NCBI RefSeq assembly: GCF_035046485.1
Contig: NC_085138.1
Location: 446,811,204 to 446,875,203, forward strand
DNA length: 64,000 nt
DNA from: Aedes albopictus
Lineage: Eukaryota > Arthropoda > Insecta > Diptera > Culicidae
Direction: 5' to 3'
The notes under the pieces are model-generated. The model was not told the DNA's origin. It saw only the letters and a program-made list of their open reading frames with translations, and made no database searches. Below, piece after piece: positions 46,189 to 61,100 of the stretch (position 1 is the stretch's first letter; every line of letters starts with the position of its first letter). A program made the translations under genes and the position numbers.

Positions 46189-49100
46189 ATGCCTGAAGTG
46201 TTGCCACTTTCTGGCATGGCTGATGCCGAGCCGGACCTGTCCACGTTCGAGAACAAATCGGGTCTGGCTGAGGACATGAAGTTCCTTGCCTCGATGCCGG
46301 AACTGTGCGATGTTACGTTCCTGGTCGGAGAAACCCGGGAGCCGGTTTGTGCTGTAAAGGCCGTTCTGGCAGCACGGTCACGCGTTTTCCAGAAGATGCT
46401 GTACCAGGCACCGTCACCGCAGAGGAAAAAGGAACCACCTCCGAGGGAGAACAAATTGAGGTTATTTTTGAAACGATCTTCGGAACCACTGCTGAATCTG
46501 CAGAATGCGGCCCAACAGGTGAGTTTTGGTTTTTGGTTTGTGTTATTGCCTTAGGGTTTGATCACGTTAACTAGAACATATATAAACTTATTTTGTTGAA
46601 AGTTGAAACTAACGCAGAACTTACAAGATGCTTATATATATTTTAAATGGCCAATTTCAAGTTTTTCATTAAATCAATATTACAAAAAATAATATATCAC
46701 TGTAAATATTTATTAAACATCAGATGCCAAATTTACCTCAAAGTGTTTCACAAATCAGTCAATTCGACAAAACTGTCGACACGATCCTGTACATAATCCA
46801 ACCATCAAAGGCTATTTTAACTGTTGTCCGTGTATTTGGTTGCTGGAACGAAATGAATTCATTCATTGTCCACTTTTCTGTTTCCCCATTCTTTCCATGC
46901 CTTTTTATATTGGTGCAACGAATAACCGAATCAATGTTGTAAAAAAATACCGAATAAAACTCCTGAACATTAAACCACAATGTGTCCATAAAATAACCAA
47001 ATCGCGCCATCATTGCACATATAAAAACTCTAGCGAAGCGGCTTCAATCAGCAGCTGGCGCCAATCGCCGAGGTAAAAATAATTCTAGGAATGAGCCCGT
47101 AAAAAACAAAGCTTTTAGATTTCTAGTTTGTGTTTCCCTGCTGAGTAATGATTGTTGCATGTGTAGTTTTCTGATTGTATCTGTTAATGTGCATGAATTA
47201 TCCTTACATTAAGGAATAGTAAATTGAAAAAAACCTTGATAATTTGTGAGTATTAGCTGAAGCTTGAATTTATTAATTAATTTAAGATTATTAGATAGGG
47301 TTAGATCAACTCTTTACATCTCAAGATAGCTTACAATTTCATAATATGTAAATCATTTTCGAAATTATGGCAGTATTTTTACATTCCATGGACTTTTATT
47401 TTAAGTCCCAACCCATTCTACCTGTAGATGGTTATAAGGGAACCTTTTAAGATGTTTTCAATTGTCAGTAGATAGAGAAAATGAGTTGAAATTTTAATTA
47501 TTCAGCTAAAAGTACCCTTTTTTGTATTGATTATTGTAGTGACAACGCATAAAACAACATGTCGTAGTGGTATTAGTAACACATATTTTGCATATCATTT
47601 TACATTTACTTTTAGTTAAGTTACTTATTGATCATACCTTTCATCCAAGTCAATATTAATTAATTAATACCCTGTACACTGATATGTCTACCCAAAGTAT
47701 TGTGTAGAGTTTTTGAAATCACGCAGGGGGTGGCCAAAATGTTTGGAATAGGCAACTTTTTTTTCTCTCTCATAAAGAAGTTCACCAAGCTATAACTCTT
47801 CACAGAGTACATAAAAAATTCTCAAATTTTTGACTGTTTGTCAACCTATTGTACATTAGTAGTACAAATTTGAGCTCGATTGATTAATCTTTTGCGAAGC
47901 TAGAACCGTTCTCGTAATACACTATTTTTGAAACAACTGTGTTTAACTGTGATATCTCGGAAGCCAGTGAACCAATTTGTATGAAGTTTTGTACTTTTAT
48001 CAACAATATATTATTGCTACACAAGTTAATAACACATAAGTACTTTTTGACCGTTGAAAAAAGTAATCATGGTTTGGTACTTTTTGGATCCTTCTCGATC
48101 TTTTTTACATCAATGTCATTAAATTTTACTTTCGATATCCAAAGATTTTTTGCTTCTTTCATCAAGATATATTAGAGCCTATTTGGAGTTACAATAGAAC
48201 ACATTTAGTAAATTTTGTGTTGTATTCTAAATTTGACTTATTTTCCTCTATATGGGTGAAAATGTCAAACCGGTTTAACTTTATTCGTCGTGAGAAAATA
48301 TTACATATTATAACGTTGTGTCAAGTATCAATATAATGTTGATAAACGTTAAAAAAATCATTCAATTCGGTTCACTGATTTCCGAGATATGACAGTTCAA
48401 AAATTTAGTTGTATAAAAACTGTAAAATACAAGTTTTCTAACCTTGCGAAAGATTAACCAATCGAGCTAGAACTCTCATCAATAATGCGCATATGATATG
48501 TTCAGTGCCGGATCTAAGGGGGGCGGGGGTGCAGGGCCCCGGGCTCCCACATTTTAGGAGCCCCCACAAAAACGGTTTTTGCTAGCTAAACATTACCTTT
48601 ATATATCATTTTACTCAAGCACTGTTGAAAAACAAAGAAACGCTTATTTGCTTATCGCTCCGCGGGCCCCCACAATCCTTAATCCGAGCCTGGATATGTT
48701 GATAAACAGTCAAAATTTGAGAATTTTTGATGCACTCTTTGAAAAGTTATAGCTTGGTGAACTTTTTTGTGAGAGAAAAAAAAAGTTGCCTATCCCAAAC
48801 AATTTGGTCCATCCCCTGTATTTGAGTGATGTCGGGCAATCGCTACGCTCAAGGTATCACACAATTCAAATTTTCAAATAAATTTATTATGAATAGTAAA
48901 GTTCCAATATATTTAATATAATTTCACCAAAAAAAAAATGCAAGTTTGTAGTGTAGTTCCAAAAAAATTCTTCAATGTAGATCATCAAAATATGATTTTT
49001 TTAACTTCTATTTCAGCTAAACTCTTATACTGTCGATACATTCTGATCCATATGGATATATAACAACTCTAAATGTGTGCAAGAGATGACATTCTGTCAC

Positions 49101-52100
49101 AATTGGTCTAATAGCTGATCGAAGTGAATTATATACCCAACAAGGAATAAAAAAAAAGAGATTACAGTTATTATAAGCGATGCACTGAATCAAATTATAT
49201 CTATCGCGTAACAATAATGACAAAGTTGCAACCTGATTGTTTTGCCAATGCAACATAAGTTTGTTCCAACTTGAACAGAATAGGATAAAGATCGTATACA
49301 ATGATTTTGGAGATTGCATTGCCTTGCATTGCGATTTTTGAGCGGTAACTTCGAGTCGGTAAAAACTGCAACGTAGAAGATCTACCATCATTCGATGTTG
49401 GGTTATTAATAATCGATTATTCGCAAGTTAAAAATAACGCAACCAATTTAGCTTCCGTTTTGTGACCAGCAAAAATTTTCAAGATCATATCATTATCTAT
49501 CAATAGTTGGGATACAGAGTAATCGTCTCAGAAAGATATCCTAAAAGAATGTTGGGAAACATACTGAATGCGGTGTGCAATATCTAGGAGAAATCATAAA
49601 ACAAAATGAAGGAATCGTTGTAAAAAAAAGAATATTTACGTAATCCTGGAATGACTCCTAATAGACGCCTTTGAATCATTCGGAGGAATCCCTGCCTGGA
49701 ATAATCCAGAAGAGGATTTTCAAAATAATCCTAGAATATTCCCTGGAGAAATTATCTAAAGAATTTCTCTAGGAACCCGAACAGGAATTAGTAAAGGAAT
49801 CCCTGGATGAACCTTCGATGGAATCTCAGAAGGCGTGGATCGGATCTGGTTGGCTGGTTAGAACACTTAACTATCACGCCGAGGACCTGGGATCGAATCC
49901 CACTCCCGACAAACTCACAAAATGTGAGTACTTCCTTCGGAAGGGAAGTAAAGCGTGGGTCCCGAGATGAACTAGCCAAGTGCTAAAAATCTCTTTAATA
50001 CAGACAAAAAAAAATCACAGGAGGCTTCTCTGAAGAAATCTCAGGAAAAATCCCTGAAAAATCCATGAAGTAATCATGGAAAGCATCTCTGAAGAAAAGC
50101 CTGAAGACATCCCTAAAGGAAACCCTGAAAGGCTATTCAAAGTAAGCATTAAAAGAATTTTGGGAGACATCTCGAATAAAATACTGGCAAAAATTCCCAA
50201 AGAAGCTCCAGGAAGAATAAAAAAAAAAACTTTTCAGAAAGAATCCCAATCGGAGTCTCGGAAGAAATCTCAGAAAGAATTCCGGGAATCCGTGAAATCC
50301 CTGAATAAATTTCAAGAGAAAACTCTGAAAAAACTGGACAAAATCAATAAAGAAATCCCGAAGGGATTCCCTCAAGGCAGCTCAGCCGATATATCTAAAG
50401 GAATGTTTATGTTTATGTTTATTTATATGTTTCATCTGACAATATGTCTTAATGAAAAAGTAATAAAAATAATAATAAAAAAAAACTCCTAACATTGACA
50501 TGAACAGGAAAAAAAATCTCACCCAAGCACAATAACAATAATCAAATAATTAAAATACTAAGAATATCTTACGAACTATCATAATCAACGCTGACGTCTA
50601 TTCTCCTCATGCAGCAGCCGTTCAATCCGATGTCGGAAGCTTAGGGCAGAGCAGTTAAAATCGAACACTACGTAGTACTCATTAAAGCGTGACGAAATAT
50701 ACCGTACAGGGTCATGTAGTGCGTAATTCGTTGCTCGAGCTGGGAGATACAGAATGTTCCTAGTACGAAGGGGTCGCTCTGGAGCATATAATTGTAGTTC
50801 GGAGTTCAATTTCACCAACCAGAACTTTAGCTACAAATACTGCTTGAGCGATCGACCTCCTGTGTTCCAGCGTGTCTATACCCAGCAGCTGACAACGGTG
50901 TTCATAAGGCGGGAGGTTGTTCGGATCGTTCCAAGGCAGATGGCGCAGGGCATACCGAACAAATTTCTTCTGGATCGACTCCAATCGAGATATCCAAACT
51001 CTTTGGTACGGGCACCAGATGATCGATCCAAACTCTAACAGAGAGCGAACCAGAGAGCAGTACAGTGCTTTAAGGCAAAGTGGGTCACGAAATTCGTCAG
51101 CAATCTTGAATATGAAACCTAGTTGCCTGCTCGCTCGCGTAACTATGTCACAGTAACGGGGCCTAAAGGATAGAGCGGAGTCCAATAATATTCCGAGATC
51201 GCGAGTAACTTCCACGTGCTGAAGTGACACATTGTTGATCCTATAATCAAACAATATTGGTTTTTGCCTACGATGGAAACTGATGGAGTTGCATTTGTGC
51301 ACTCTGAGTGTGACGAAGTTTCTACTGCACCATTCACTGAAGTCATTAATAAATTCCTGCAGCTGCAAACAATATAGAAGGCATCGTACTACTACGCATA
51401 GGGCCCATATAGCCGAGGCGGTAAACGCACGGGTATTCAGCAAGACCATGCTGAGGGTGACGGGTTCGATTCCCGGTCGGTCCAGGATCTTTTCGTAAAG
51501 GAAATTTCCTTGACTTCCTTGGGCATAGAGTATCTTCGTGCCTGCCACACGATATACACATGCAAACGTCGTCTGCGAAGAACGTGCGGCATCCATTTGG
51601 AAGCACGAACCCCACATCGTTCAGGAAAATGGAGAAGAGGAGTGGTCCCAAGTTACTACCTTGAGGAATACCCGAGCTGTTATTAAAACAGTCGGAGTGA
51701 GCTGATCCTAATCTGACACAGAGTTTGCGATTTGTCAAGTACGATTTAAACTACTGCACCAAGCTCGACGAAACCCCAAGTTTTCCAAGCTTCGCTAGTA
51801 ATATGGAGTGATCCACACGGTCAAATGCAGCCTTCAGGTCGGTGTAGATGGTGTCCACTTGCGCTCCCGATTCAATATTGCGTAGGCAAAGAGAGATGAA
51901 AGGAGCAATACCTGACAATATTCTGGAGGACCCCTCCCAGTCAATGATCGTATAAGATGTTGCATAGGATGATAAAGTGGAGGCGATATGCGTACATTTT
52001 GCATGCGCCTAAATGGAGGCATGCATCTCTCAAGAAATCCCAACAGATATCAATGAAGGAATTCTGAGAAGAATTTCTTAGATTCTCTAGGAAAAACTTC

Positions 52101-55100
52101 AAAAATTCTTTGAATGAGTGTAATCAGTTTCGTACCTTTTAACTCCGCCCTATGTTGCTTATCCTTTGACAGATACGCGTATTTCGACTACCACTTGTAA
52201 TCTTCCTCAGTGCCAGGAAGTGTCAGGAAGATTACAAGTGGTAGTCGAAATACGCGTATCTGTCAAAGGATAAGCAACATAGGGCGGAATTAAAAGGTAC
52301 GAAACTGATTACACTCATTCAAAGAGGGTATTCTGCTTAGAGGGTTCGAAAAGTCGGTACAAGTTCAAAAATTCGTCTAGTCTGGGATCCAGAAATTTTC
52401 CAGGGATTTCCTGGAGGTTTCCCAGAAGAAATCCTAAGACAAATATCTAAAGAAACCCATGAAGCATCCGTGAAGAATTTCTGGAATGAAACCCGTTTCG
52501 CAATAATCGCGTCATGACGGAATCTTCCATATTGTTTCGAACTTAAAATTTTCACCCGGTCCAAGCAAATTTAGGCTAGACGTTGTATTTAATAGATAGA
52601 GAACACCTAGGATAGGATGTGACAACATAAATTCGCCTGCCTTGTTATTTTTCGTTTTATTTTGTCGAAGATGAAAATCCAGTGCTGTCACTTTACTTCA
52701 ATCTAAATCTTTCACACGATTTAAACTTAAAGATTGAAATTTGGATGCATATTTCGCGCCGTAAATAACTATTTACAATTGGAACAGCATAACTTGCAAG
52801 TAAAATTGCTTTCAAATGAAAAGTTCTTTCATTCATAGTGAAATATATAAAAAATCAACTGATTTTGTACCAAATCAATGAATACTATCAATATTCAGAC
52901 ATACGAGTCACTTTAGGTTGATTTACATTTGAATGCTGACATATTTGAGTCGATTAAACTTGAATAGAAAAATACAATGATTTTAAATATTGATATCACA
53001 GCTAAACCTACAAACTAGCAGCACTGCCAAACCAACAACAAAGCGATCTGATCGCAGCAAACGGATATCATTTTCGACCAATCAGCGGTCTCCGTTTGAC
53101 AGCAAAATGGTCTCAAATCGACTGACTACGTGACGCATCCTTATCCTAGGATAGGACATACATTCATGATTTAAAGGATACCAACAATAACAAACTCCAT
53201 CGATGTGCTAGTAATTGCCTTGTAATTGTCTTTACAAGAATGTAACGCTCCGTCATGACCGAAAAATGAGCGAATATTGTTAGATTCTGTTGGTCATCGT
53301 CTCCCGATTCGATGACATTGAGAGAAGCATTTCTGTAAAAATCACGTGACGACTCGTGTTGACTCTGACGCTTTCCAAGCCTGCTCTGAAATAATCCAGG
53401 GAAGATTTCCTGATGGAACCCCTGAAGGATTCCTTGAGGGAAACCCATGAGAAATTTATAATCTCGTGAGAAATGAGTGAAAGATTTCCAGAATAAATCT
53501 GAGAATCCTCAAAAGTACCATTCAATGGATTTCCGCAGAAATACCTGAATGAATGCAGGAATTAGTCGCGGCTGAAGTCGCCTAATTGTATCCCGAAAAA
53601 AAAAACTCTGAAAGAATCCTGGAGAAATTCCCTCAGGAACAATCCGCGAAAGCACCCGCAGGGAAACCTGAGAGAAATCTTTTAAAGAATCACAGGAGAA
53701 ATTATTGATTAAATTCTGGGAAGATCTAGGAATCTGTAGGAAAAACTCCTTTAGTCTGGGAATTCAATATAATTTTTCCAATAACTTCTACTCCTGTAGG
53801 ATCCCTATAAGGAACAACTGAAGGATTTCCACGAGGAACTCTTAGAGGATTTCCAGACGAACTTCTGAAGTTTTCCCAGAAATAACTACTAGAAGATTTC
53901 TAAAAGTAACAAATGGAGGAAAGGAACGAAATTTTGGAGGATTTGCATAAAGATCTCCTGAAGAATTACTACAAGGCTTGTAGTACAAGCAATTCCTGGG
54001 GGATTCCAAGAAGCAGCTCCCGGAGGATTCCAAGAATAAACTCTTGGAAGAAGACGCAGTAAGAAATCCCGAAGGATTTCCAAAGACAAATAGATATATA
54101 ATCTAGCAAAATTGCTTGAATGTATTCAAAAGCAAAGATCCAGAAGCTCCTGCTACAAAATTTTGGATGAGTACCAGAATAATTTCAAATAAAATACTAA
54201 AAGAAACCCTTTGAAGATAACCATAATGAAGTCCTGACGAAATTCTAGAAGAAAGCTTGAAGAAATTCCATAGAAAGAAACACCTGAAGGATTATTAGAA
54301 CGAACTTCAGGAGGGATTTGATAAGTAATTTAGGAAGAATTCTCGTAGGAAATTCTTTAGAATCGGAGGAACTATTGTAGGAGTTTCGGAAGGAAAATAT
54401 TGGTACCGTCGTTAGGGGTGACATTGGGCTTAGAGGGTATCATTAATTCATCCTAATATAATTAGGATCAAAGTATTTTCCTTTGGTTACTGAAATATGC
54501 TGTTCCACTAGTTGGAAGTAGTTTGGACTAGGGTTCGGTTAGGCTGATCTTTCGCCGTATCGCAACCCAAAAAGGTGATCCACCCACGCTACGGACTCCG
54601 TTCAAGATGGAGTATATTTTGAACCCCCTCAACCATTCATATATCAGCATGGGTCGCCTGACACCTTTGATTGGGGCTACCTGTTTGGTGGACTTTTACG
54701 GGGCAAACAACACAGTTGCCAAAAGTTTTGCTCAAACAGCATCAAATTAGGCAAGGAATCATAAAACCCTTGCTTTTTGTACTATTTCATTCCAGTAACG
54801 AAGAATTTTTTTTTTTCTCGCCATACAAAAATTCAGCTAATTACTACAAACCTAGTGCTGCACTGATTGCGTCCTATTTATGGAGAAATGAAACCCAGAA
54901 TGAACATCTGGAGGAATTTATTCAAAACTGCTGGAGGAATTCAATAAAAAAAATGCTGGGGAATGGAGAAGGAACGCCGGTAGAATTTCCGTAAGTAATT
55001 CCGGCAGGTGTTCCTAACACAATTCTGGAATAAATTCTCGGAGGAATCTCCCAAGAAGTTTTTCCTGGATGAAACCAAGAAATAATTGCTGGATTTTCCA

Positions 55101-58100
55101 AAGGAATTCCTGGAAGGAACTTCTTGAATGATCCCAAAAAGAACGTCTGGAGGAAACTTGGAACAAAATCTTAAAGGGATCCCATAAGGAACTTCCATAA
55201 GGAACTTCAGAAGACAGTATGGGAGAAAGTCATGAAGGAATTGTTAAAGGTGCTCCTGGAGGAATCCCGATAAGAGTTAGTGAAAAAAAAAACCGCAAAA
55301 AATGCTTAGCGGAATCCAGAAAGATCTCCTGGATCAATCTCAGAGAGAACTCATGGAGACATCCTATACATCTTAGAGGAATCCAGGAAAGATTTCCTGG
55401 AAGAATCCCGAAAGGAACTCCTGGAGGAATCGAGGAATTTTCAAAAGGGGGAATCTCAGAAGAAATTCATTGAAGAATCCCAGAAGACTCTTGAAAAAAC
55501 TTGAAAACAATTTCGAAAGGAACTTCTGGAAGAATACCGGTAGAAATCACGGTTGAAATTTCTAGAAGAATAATCTTTGAAGGAACTCAAGGATGCATCC
55601 CTGAAGCAACTCCTGATCAATCTTGGAAAATTATGGAAAAACACCAGAAGAATCTCCGGGAGGTATCCGTGAAAGAACTCCTGACAGAATTCTCAGGAAG
55701 GAAGGAGAAATCCAAGAAAAAACTCACAGAAGAAACTTTTGAAGAACCCCCTGGAGGATCTGTCAAAGGGATTCTCAAAAAAGAAAAACTTGTCCACGAA
55801 TCCGAGAAGAAACTTGAGGATTCCAAGAATAGACTAACCTGAAGAAACTGCTGGAATAATTTCAGTAGGAACCCCTGGGGATCCCTAAAGAAATGCCTGA
55901 AGAAATTCAAGGAGGATTATCACTCTGTAACAGGTGAATTCGCTGGTATTTTTTACTAACTGAAGTTCATCTAGTAGCCCATGACTGTTACAGTATATAT
56001 AGAAAAAAAAAAAATAAAAAAAACAATAAATAAAACTACCGGTTATTATGAAGCGAAGGGGACGTATGGTCGTTCCATACAAATGTGAGCACAAAACTTG
56101 AAATTGAATAAAATGCAACTCAAGCACGGCTTGAAGAACATTTTTTTTATGTTTTGGAAAAATAGTTAAACTTTCGTCAAAAAAAATATAAAATATAATC
56201 TTAGAATGAATTGCAAAAGAAATCATTGAAAAATTCCTGGACAATTCTTTAAAAAATCTTGGTCTATTGCCACGAAGAATTCTGTGAAATTCCCAGAAAA
56301 TAAAATCCAGGAAGAATTTTGGAAGGAATACCGAAAGGAGTTTTTAAAGAAATCTCGGAAGGTATCGCAGAAAAAAAAAATCGTGAAGAACTCGCGAGGA
56401 AAAAAATCTTTAGAATCCTTCTAGGATTTTCCTTCTGGAGTCCTTTAAGTGTTCCTTTTGTTCAGGAGTATTTCCTGAGATTCCTGAAGAAATTAGGTCT
56501 GGAATTCTACAAGGAATTCCTTTTGAGATTCTGAGAATTACTTCAGGAGCTCCTTCATAGGTTTAGCAGAGATCCTTCGGGAATTTCTTACAAGAGTTCC
56601 TTCTTGGACTTCTCCAAGAGTGCACTTTGAGGAGCATTTAAGAGTTCCTTCTGGAATTTCTCAAATATTTCTTTCTGGAATGCCTTTTTTTGAGAATTGA
56701 TTTTACTGAGATTATTTCAGGAACACTTTCTGAGATTCTTCCAGAAGCTCCTTTACCGGTGCCTTCTGGAGTTACTTCCGAGGTTTCTCTTGGATTTTTT
56801 TTAAGATAAACCAGAAGTTTTTTCAGTAAAATTCCTCAAAATGTTTTTCTAGGAATTACGTCTCAGATTCGTTCAGATTCCTTAAGTAATTCCTAAGGAT
56901 GATGCTTCTTAAATTCATCCAGAAGTGCCTTCTGGGAATCTTCACAGAATGCTCCAGAAGTGCTTTTTCAGATTTCTTCATTGAGTCTTGAAATTATCCA
57001 GGACCTCCTTTGTGGATTCCTTGAGGAGCTTTTTCACCCCAAGCAACACACATGTTATATTGAAGTTACGACAGCGCAAGTTGTGGTTGTATAGAAGTTA
57101 ATTTTACGTAATTCTTACATTGTGTTTGAATAACGTCAAATTAACTTCTATACAACCAAAACTTGTGCTGTCGTAACTAATATATAACATGTGTGTTGCT
57201 TGGGACGGGTTCTTCGCATTATACTCTCTGGAATCCTTCACAGAAATTCACCCGGGATCCCTTCCGGAGTTACTTCAGCAATTCCTCCATTAATTTATTC
57301 AGAATTTTTTGCAACGTTCCATAAACAATTTATTCTGGAATTCTTTCACAACCATTTTAAAATTCCTTCCAGAATTCCTTTATAATTCTTTCCAGAAGTT
57401 TTTTCTAGTATTTCTGCAGGAATTCGTTCTGGGATTCATACAGGAAATCCTACCGGGATTCTTCGTACACATTTTTGAAGGGTTCCTCCAATAACTCCCT
57501 TCAGGATTTTTCCCAGGAATTCCTTATTTCTACAGGATTCCCTCCGAGAATTCATTCAGAATTTCTCTCTGAGGTTCCATAGGAAATCCTCTTGAAAATT
57601 ATTACGATTTTTTTTTTGATTTTTATGGAATTACTCAAAATATTGAATTGAAGCATTGTTTCATGTGTGTCTTGTTTTGTTATTTTTTGTTAGATGTGAG
57701 CAGTCATCAAAGATCATCATTGCGTACGTGAGTTTTAAAAAGCATGCTTTGAAAAAATCTTATAATAGACGATCAATTCAAATATTCGCATTTTATTGCT
57801 CCTATGCTCCTTCGATCGAAAATAGTGCATCATTGATTCAAATCATTTCATTCCAACGGTACTGATATAAGGGTTTATGTTGGGGCTATATTTCACTGAG
57901 GTTTTTGAAGCGGGTTTATTAAATGCAGTGTTTTTGGGGTGCAATTGTCCATTTCAGTCCACACCACTGCCGTCCGTAGATGAATGGGAGTCATCTCTGG
58001 CGGGATCTGGGAAGCAATACAACAAATGTGAACAAACTGTAACCTTACACACTTAATCAAGCCGGAAAAAATATACAAAATGATGGAAAAACTTCATTCC

Positions 58101-61100
58101 CATAACCAGGGTCTCCTAGTGAACATCCGAAATTGGCTTCGAATACCTCTGAGATAATGGCCGTATCTATAGAAGCGTCAAATGTGTGACCGTGATGAAT
58201 AAAGAAAAAATTATGTTGCACACCCATCATTTCCAGCTACTTTCGAAGGGAGATTTGAGGGAACCAATTTGGGAGTTAGTTGGAGGAAAGTGTTCATAAA
58301 ATTATTTATTGATGAATCTCGACCATGAACCCTGAGAGTTCAGACAGTGTTAAGCAAATTTTCCTGTGCATGTCCTTCAGAATCATTAATAAGTTTTTTT
58401 GATCATATGCGATGTCAAGACAAAACAAAAACATTCTACGATTAAAATGAATTTTTATTCAGGTTAATAATAAAACAATGACATAGGTTGTAACGTTTGG
58501 AGGGAAATTCAAATGAAATTTGAGCAGAGAAGATCAGCCAAAAAAGGGCATACAGCTGGCCGAAGTGATCTGTGGACTTTATATCTTCAACACAATATTG
58601 TTCATAATACCGCTCTTCTCTAACAGCTGGATAGTAGCAAAACTGAAAATGAAATAAATTTTGAAACATCTTCCTCTTTATAATATTTATTGAATCAATT
58701 ACCTCAAACCTTACAGTTATAATCGCAACGTACCGCAACTGGCACACATTCGGTGTTAATGAAAATTTTCAGTCGCTTACAGGGCCGAGTTGGTTGCTAG
58801 GCCTACCATGTATGTATGCAAGCTCTTGTAGCGCACTCAGCCAGAGTAAAGAGCTGTAGGTAATTGATTTGCATCAATGATGCAGTATTTTCTGGAAATG
58901 ATAGGCACAAATCATGGAAATGCTGATTTGAAAAATAAGGAGCGTGCATTCTCCTGCTCCTTGTTTTCAGATCATTGCAATGCAATGCAAAGGAAATTTT
59001 TAAGACTGGATGTGAGCACGTATGAAAACTAAAATATTGATATTGATTGGTGCCGTAATCACTTGTTTTTGGAAATGATGAATGTGGAGTCGCCAAATTA
59101 CTAATGGCACTAAAACCCTAGTTCAATTTTTAAATCTTTATTGCAAATTAAACTGCTCATTCTATATAAATCGTCACTTTCCAAATCGCTCCATACATAA
59201 CCATTAGGAATAAATATAAACTTAATAGTGCCTTCAACATGTTTGTGCTTTTTTTATGTGTGGCCTACTTTGATTCTTGGTGTAAATATGTTTGTGGTGT
59301 ATATGATGTGACATATCTCATATTTTCATTGTTTCTAATTTTATCAACTTCTAGACATCTCGTCGGCTACTGCTACTCAATCTCATACCGCATTATCTTT
59401 CAGACACCTGCAAATGTGACTGCAAACTGCAAAGAAAACGACTTAATTTTCTTACATTCACCCAGGATCTTTTCGCTTGATAGTTATTGATGATGCACAC
59501 TCTCTGATCTCTTCTCGAAATAAATCTACTCTCCCGAACGATTTAAGCATTCCCAGTACTAAATCCAACTTTCTTACCGTTGTTTTTGGTGTAGCCGCCG
59601 GGCCAGCAGCATCAGACACTCATCATCGAGGAGTTCGAACCGGATGTGTTCCGTCAGCTGATCGAGTACATCCACACGGGGTGTGTGACGTTGCAGCCTC
59701 GCACCCTTCTGGGCGTAATGAATGCGGCCGACTACTATGGGCTGGAGGAGTTGCGGCGCGCCTGCGGTGGATTTGTGCAGTGCTGCATCAACGTTGACAC
59801 GGTTTGCGCACTGTTGGCTTCGGCCGAGCGATATATTCAGTACAAGTGTACCAAGAGCTTGGTGCAGAAGGTGGGAATGAGTGTAGGGATTGTCTTGCGT
59901 GTTTATGTATAAGATTTGTTATTTGTTTGGTAGGTTCTGGAGTTCGTAGATGAACACGGGAATGAAGTTTTGAACTTGGGTAGCTTCACGCTGCTGCCGC
60001 AGCACGTGGTACGCTTGATCTTGGCGCGTGAGGAACTCCGCGCGGATGAGTTTACCAAGTTTCAAGCTGCACTGATGTGGAGTAAGAAGTACTGCGACTC
60101 AAATCAGAACACTCCGCTGAAGGAAGTCATCGGAAACTTTTTGGAGTACATCCAGTTCCACAAGATACCGGCTAATGTGCTGATGCGAGAGGTTCATCCG
60201 TTGGGAATCGTTCCGTATTCGATCATCATGAATGCGCTGGCGTTTCAGGTGGGTGATAACACTTGGGTAACCGTTGGTGTTTCTGTTTCTCAGTTGTCGA
60301 ATTTTGTTGCAGGCAGACCCAAGAAGTGTGGACCCCGGAAAGCTCTCTCCCAACTCCAGTCGAGTAAGGAGGGCACGTCAGTCACATGGTCGTTCGATGT
60401 CCGTACAAAGTTCGTTGGATCCGTACGGTTCCAACACTACGCTTAGTTCTAGTGGCAGCAGTGATCCAGCTAGTGGACCACCTCATAGCAACTAACAAAG
60501 GCTAAACGGCCCCTCCTCTCCAACTCATCCGGAGTCATCCAGATCCCACCATTCAAAATCTCTCCCAAAGATACGAAAAGCCAAGTCCCAGAGTTTCCGT
60601 ACTCGACGCAGTCCATCGGAGCGTAGAAGTCACGGATCATCCTCACCGTGGAACTTCGAACAACGCAAAAGTCCAGTAAACAGTTTGCAGCAGCAGATTC
60701 AGCAGCACATACCCAGATCACCCGGGAGTGCTTCGGCTCACCTCGAGCATCGGAGTTCGATCAGTTCGCAGAAAAGTCCTGCGTTATCGCGACAGGGTAC
60801 CCTGCGATCATCCCATCGTCGAAAGAGTAGTCTGGGTGCGTCTCTGAATCTGAACCAGGGACGGCGTAGTCCCAACAGCATGCTAAACGACCGTAGTCCT
60901 CAGGGACGCAAAAGTCCTAACTTACTCATAACCGACCAAATGTACACGCAAAGCTTCCAGGTTCATCTGGACCGCAAGTCTCCAACTGCCATGTCCTTTT
61001 CCGGTCGACGCAGCCCATCGGGTCTACGAAGCCCGTCCGGATTACGTAGCCCGTCCGGGTTGCGAAGTCCTTCCGGGTTGCGTAGTCCGTCGGGACTTCG

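Noticed and set aside
51406..51490. A tRNA gene with a good B-box
   Set aside because: The head runs straight into a Feilai-type body and stands inside a LINE; acceptor and anticodon arms do not fold cleanly.
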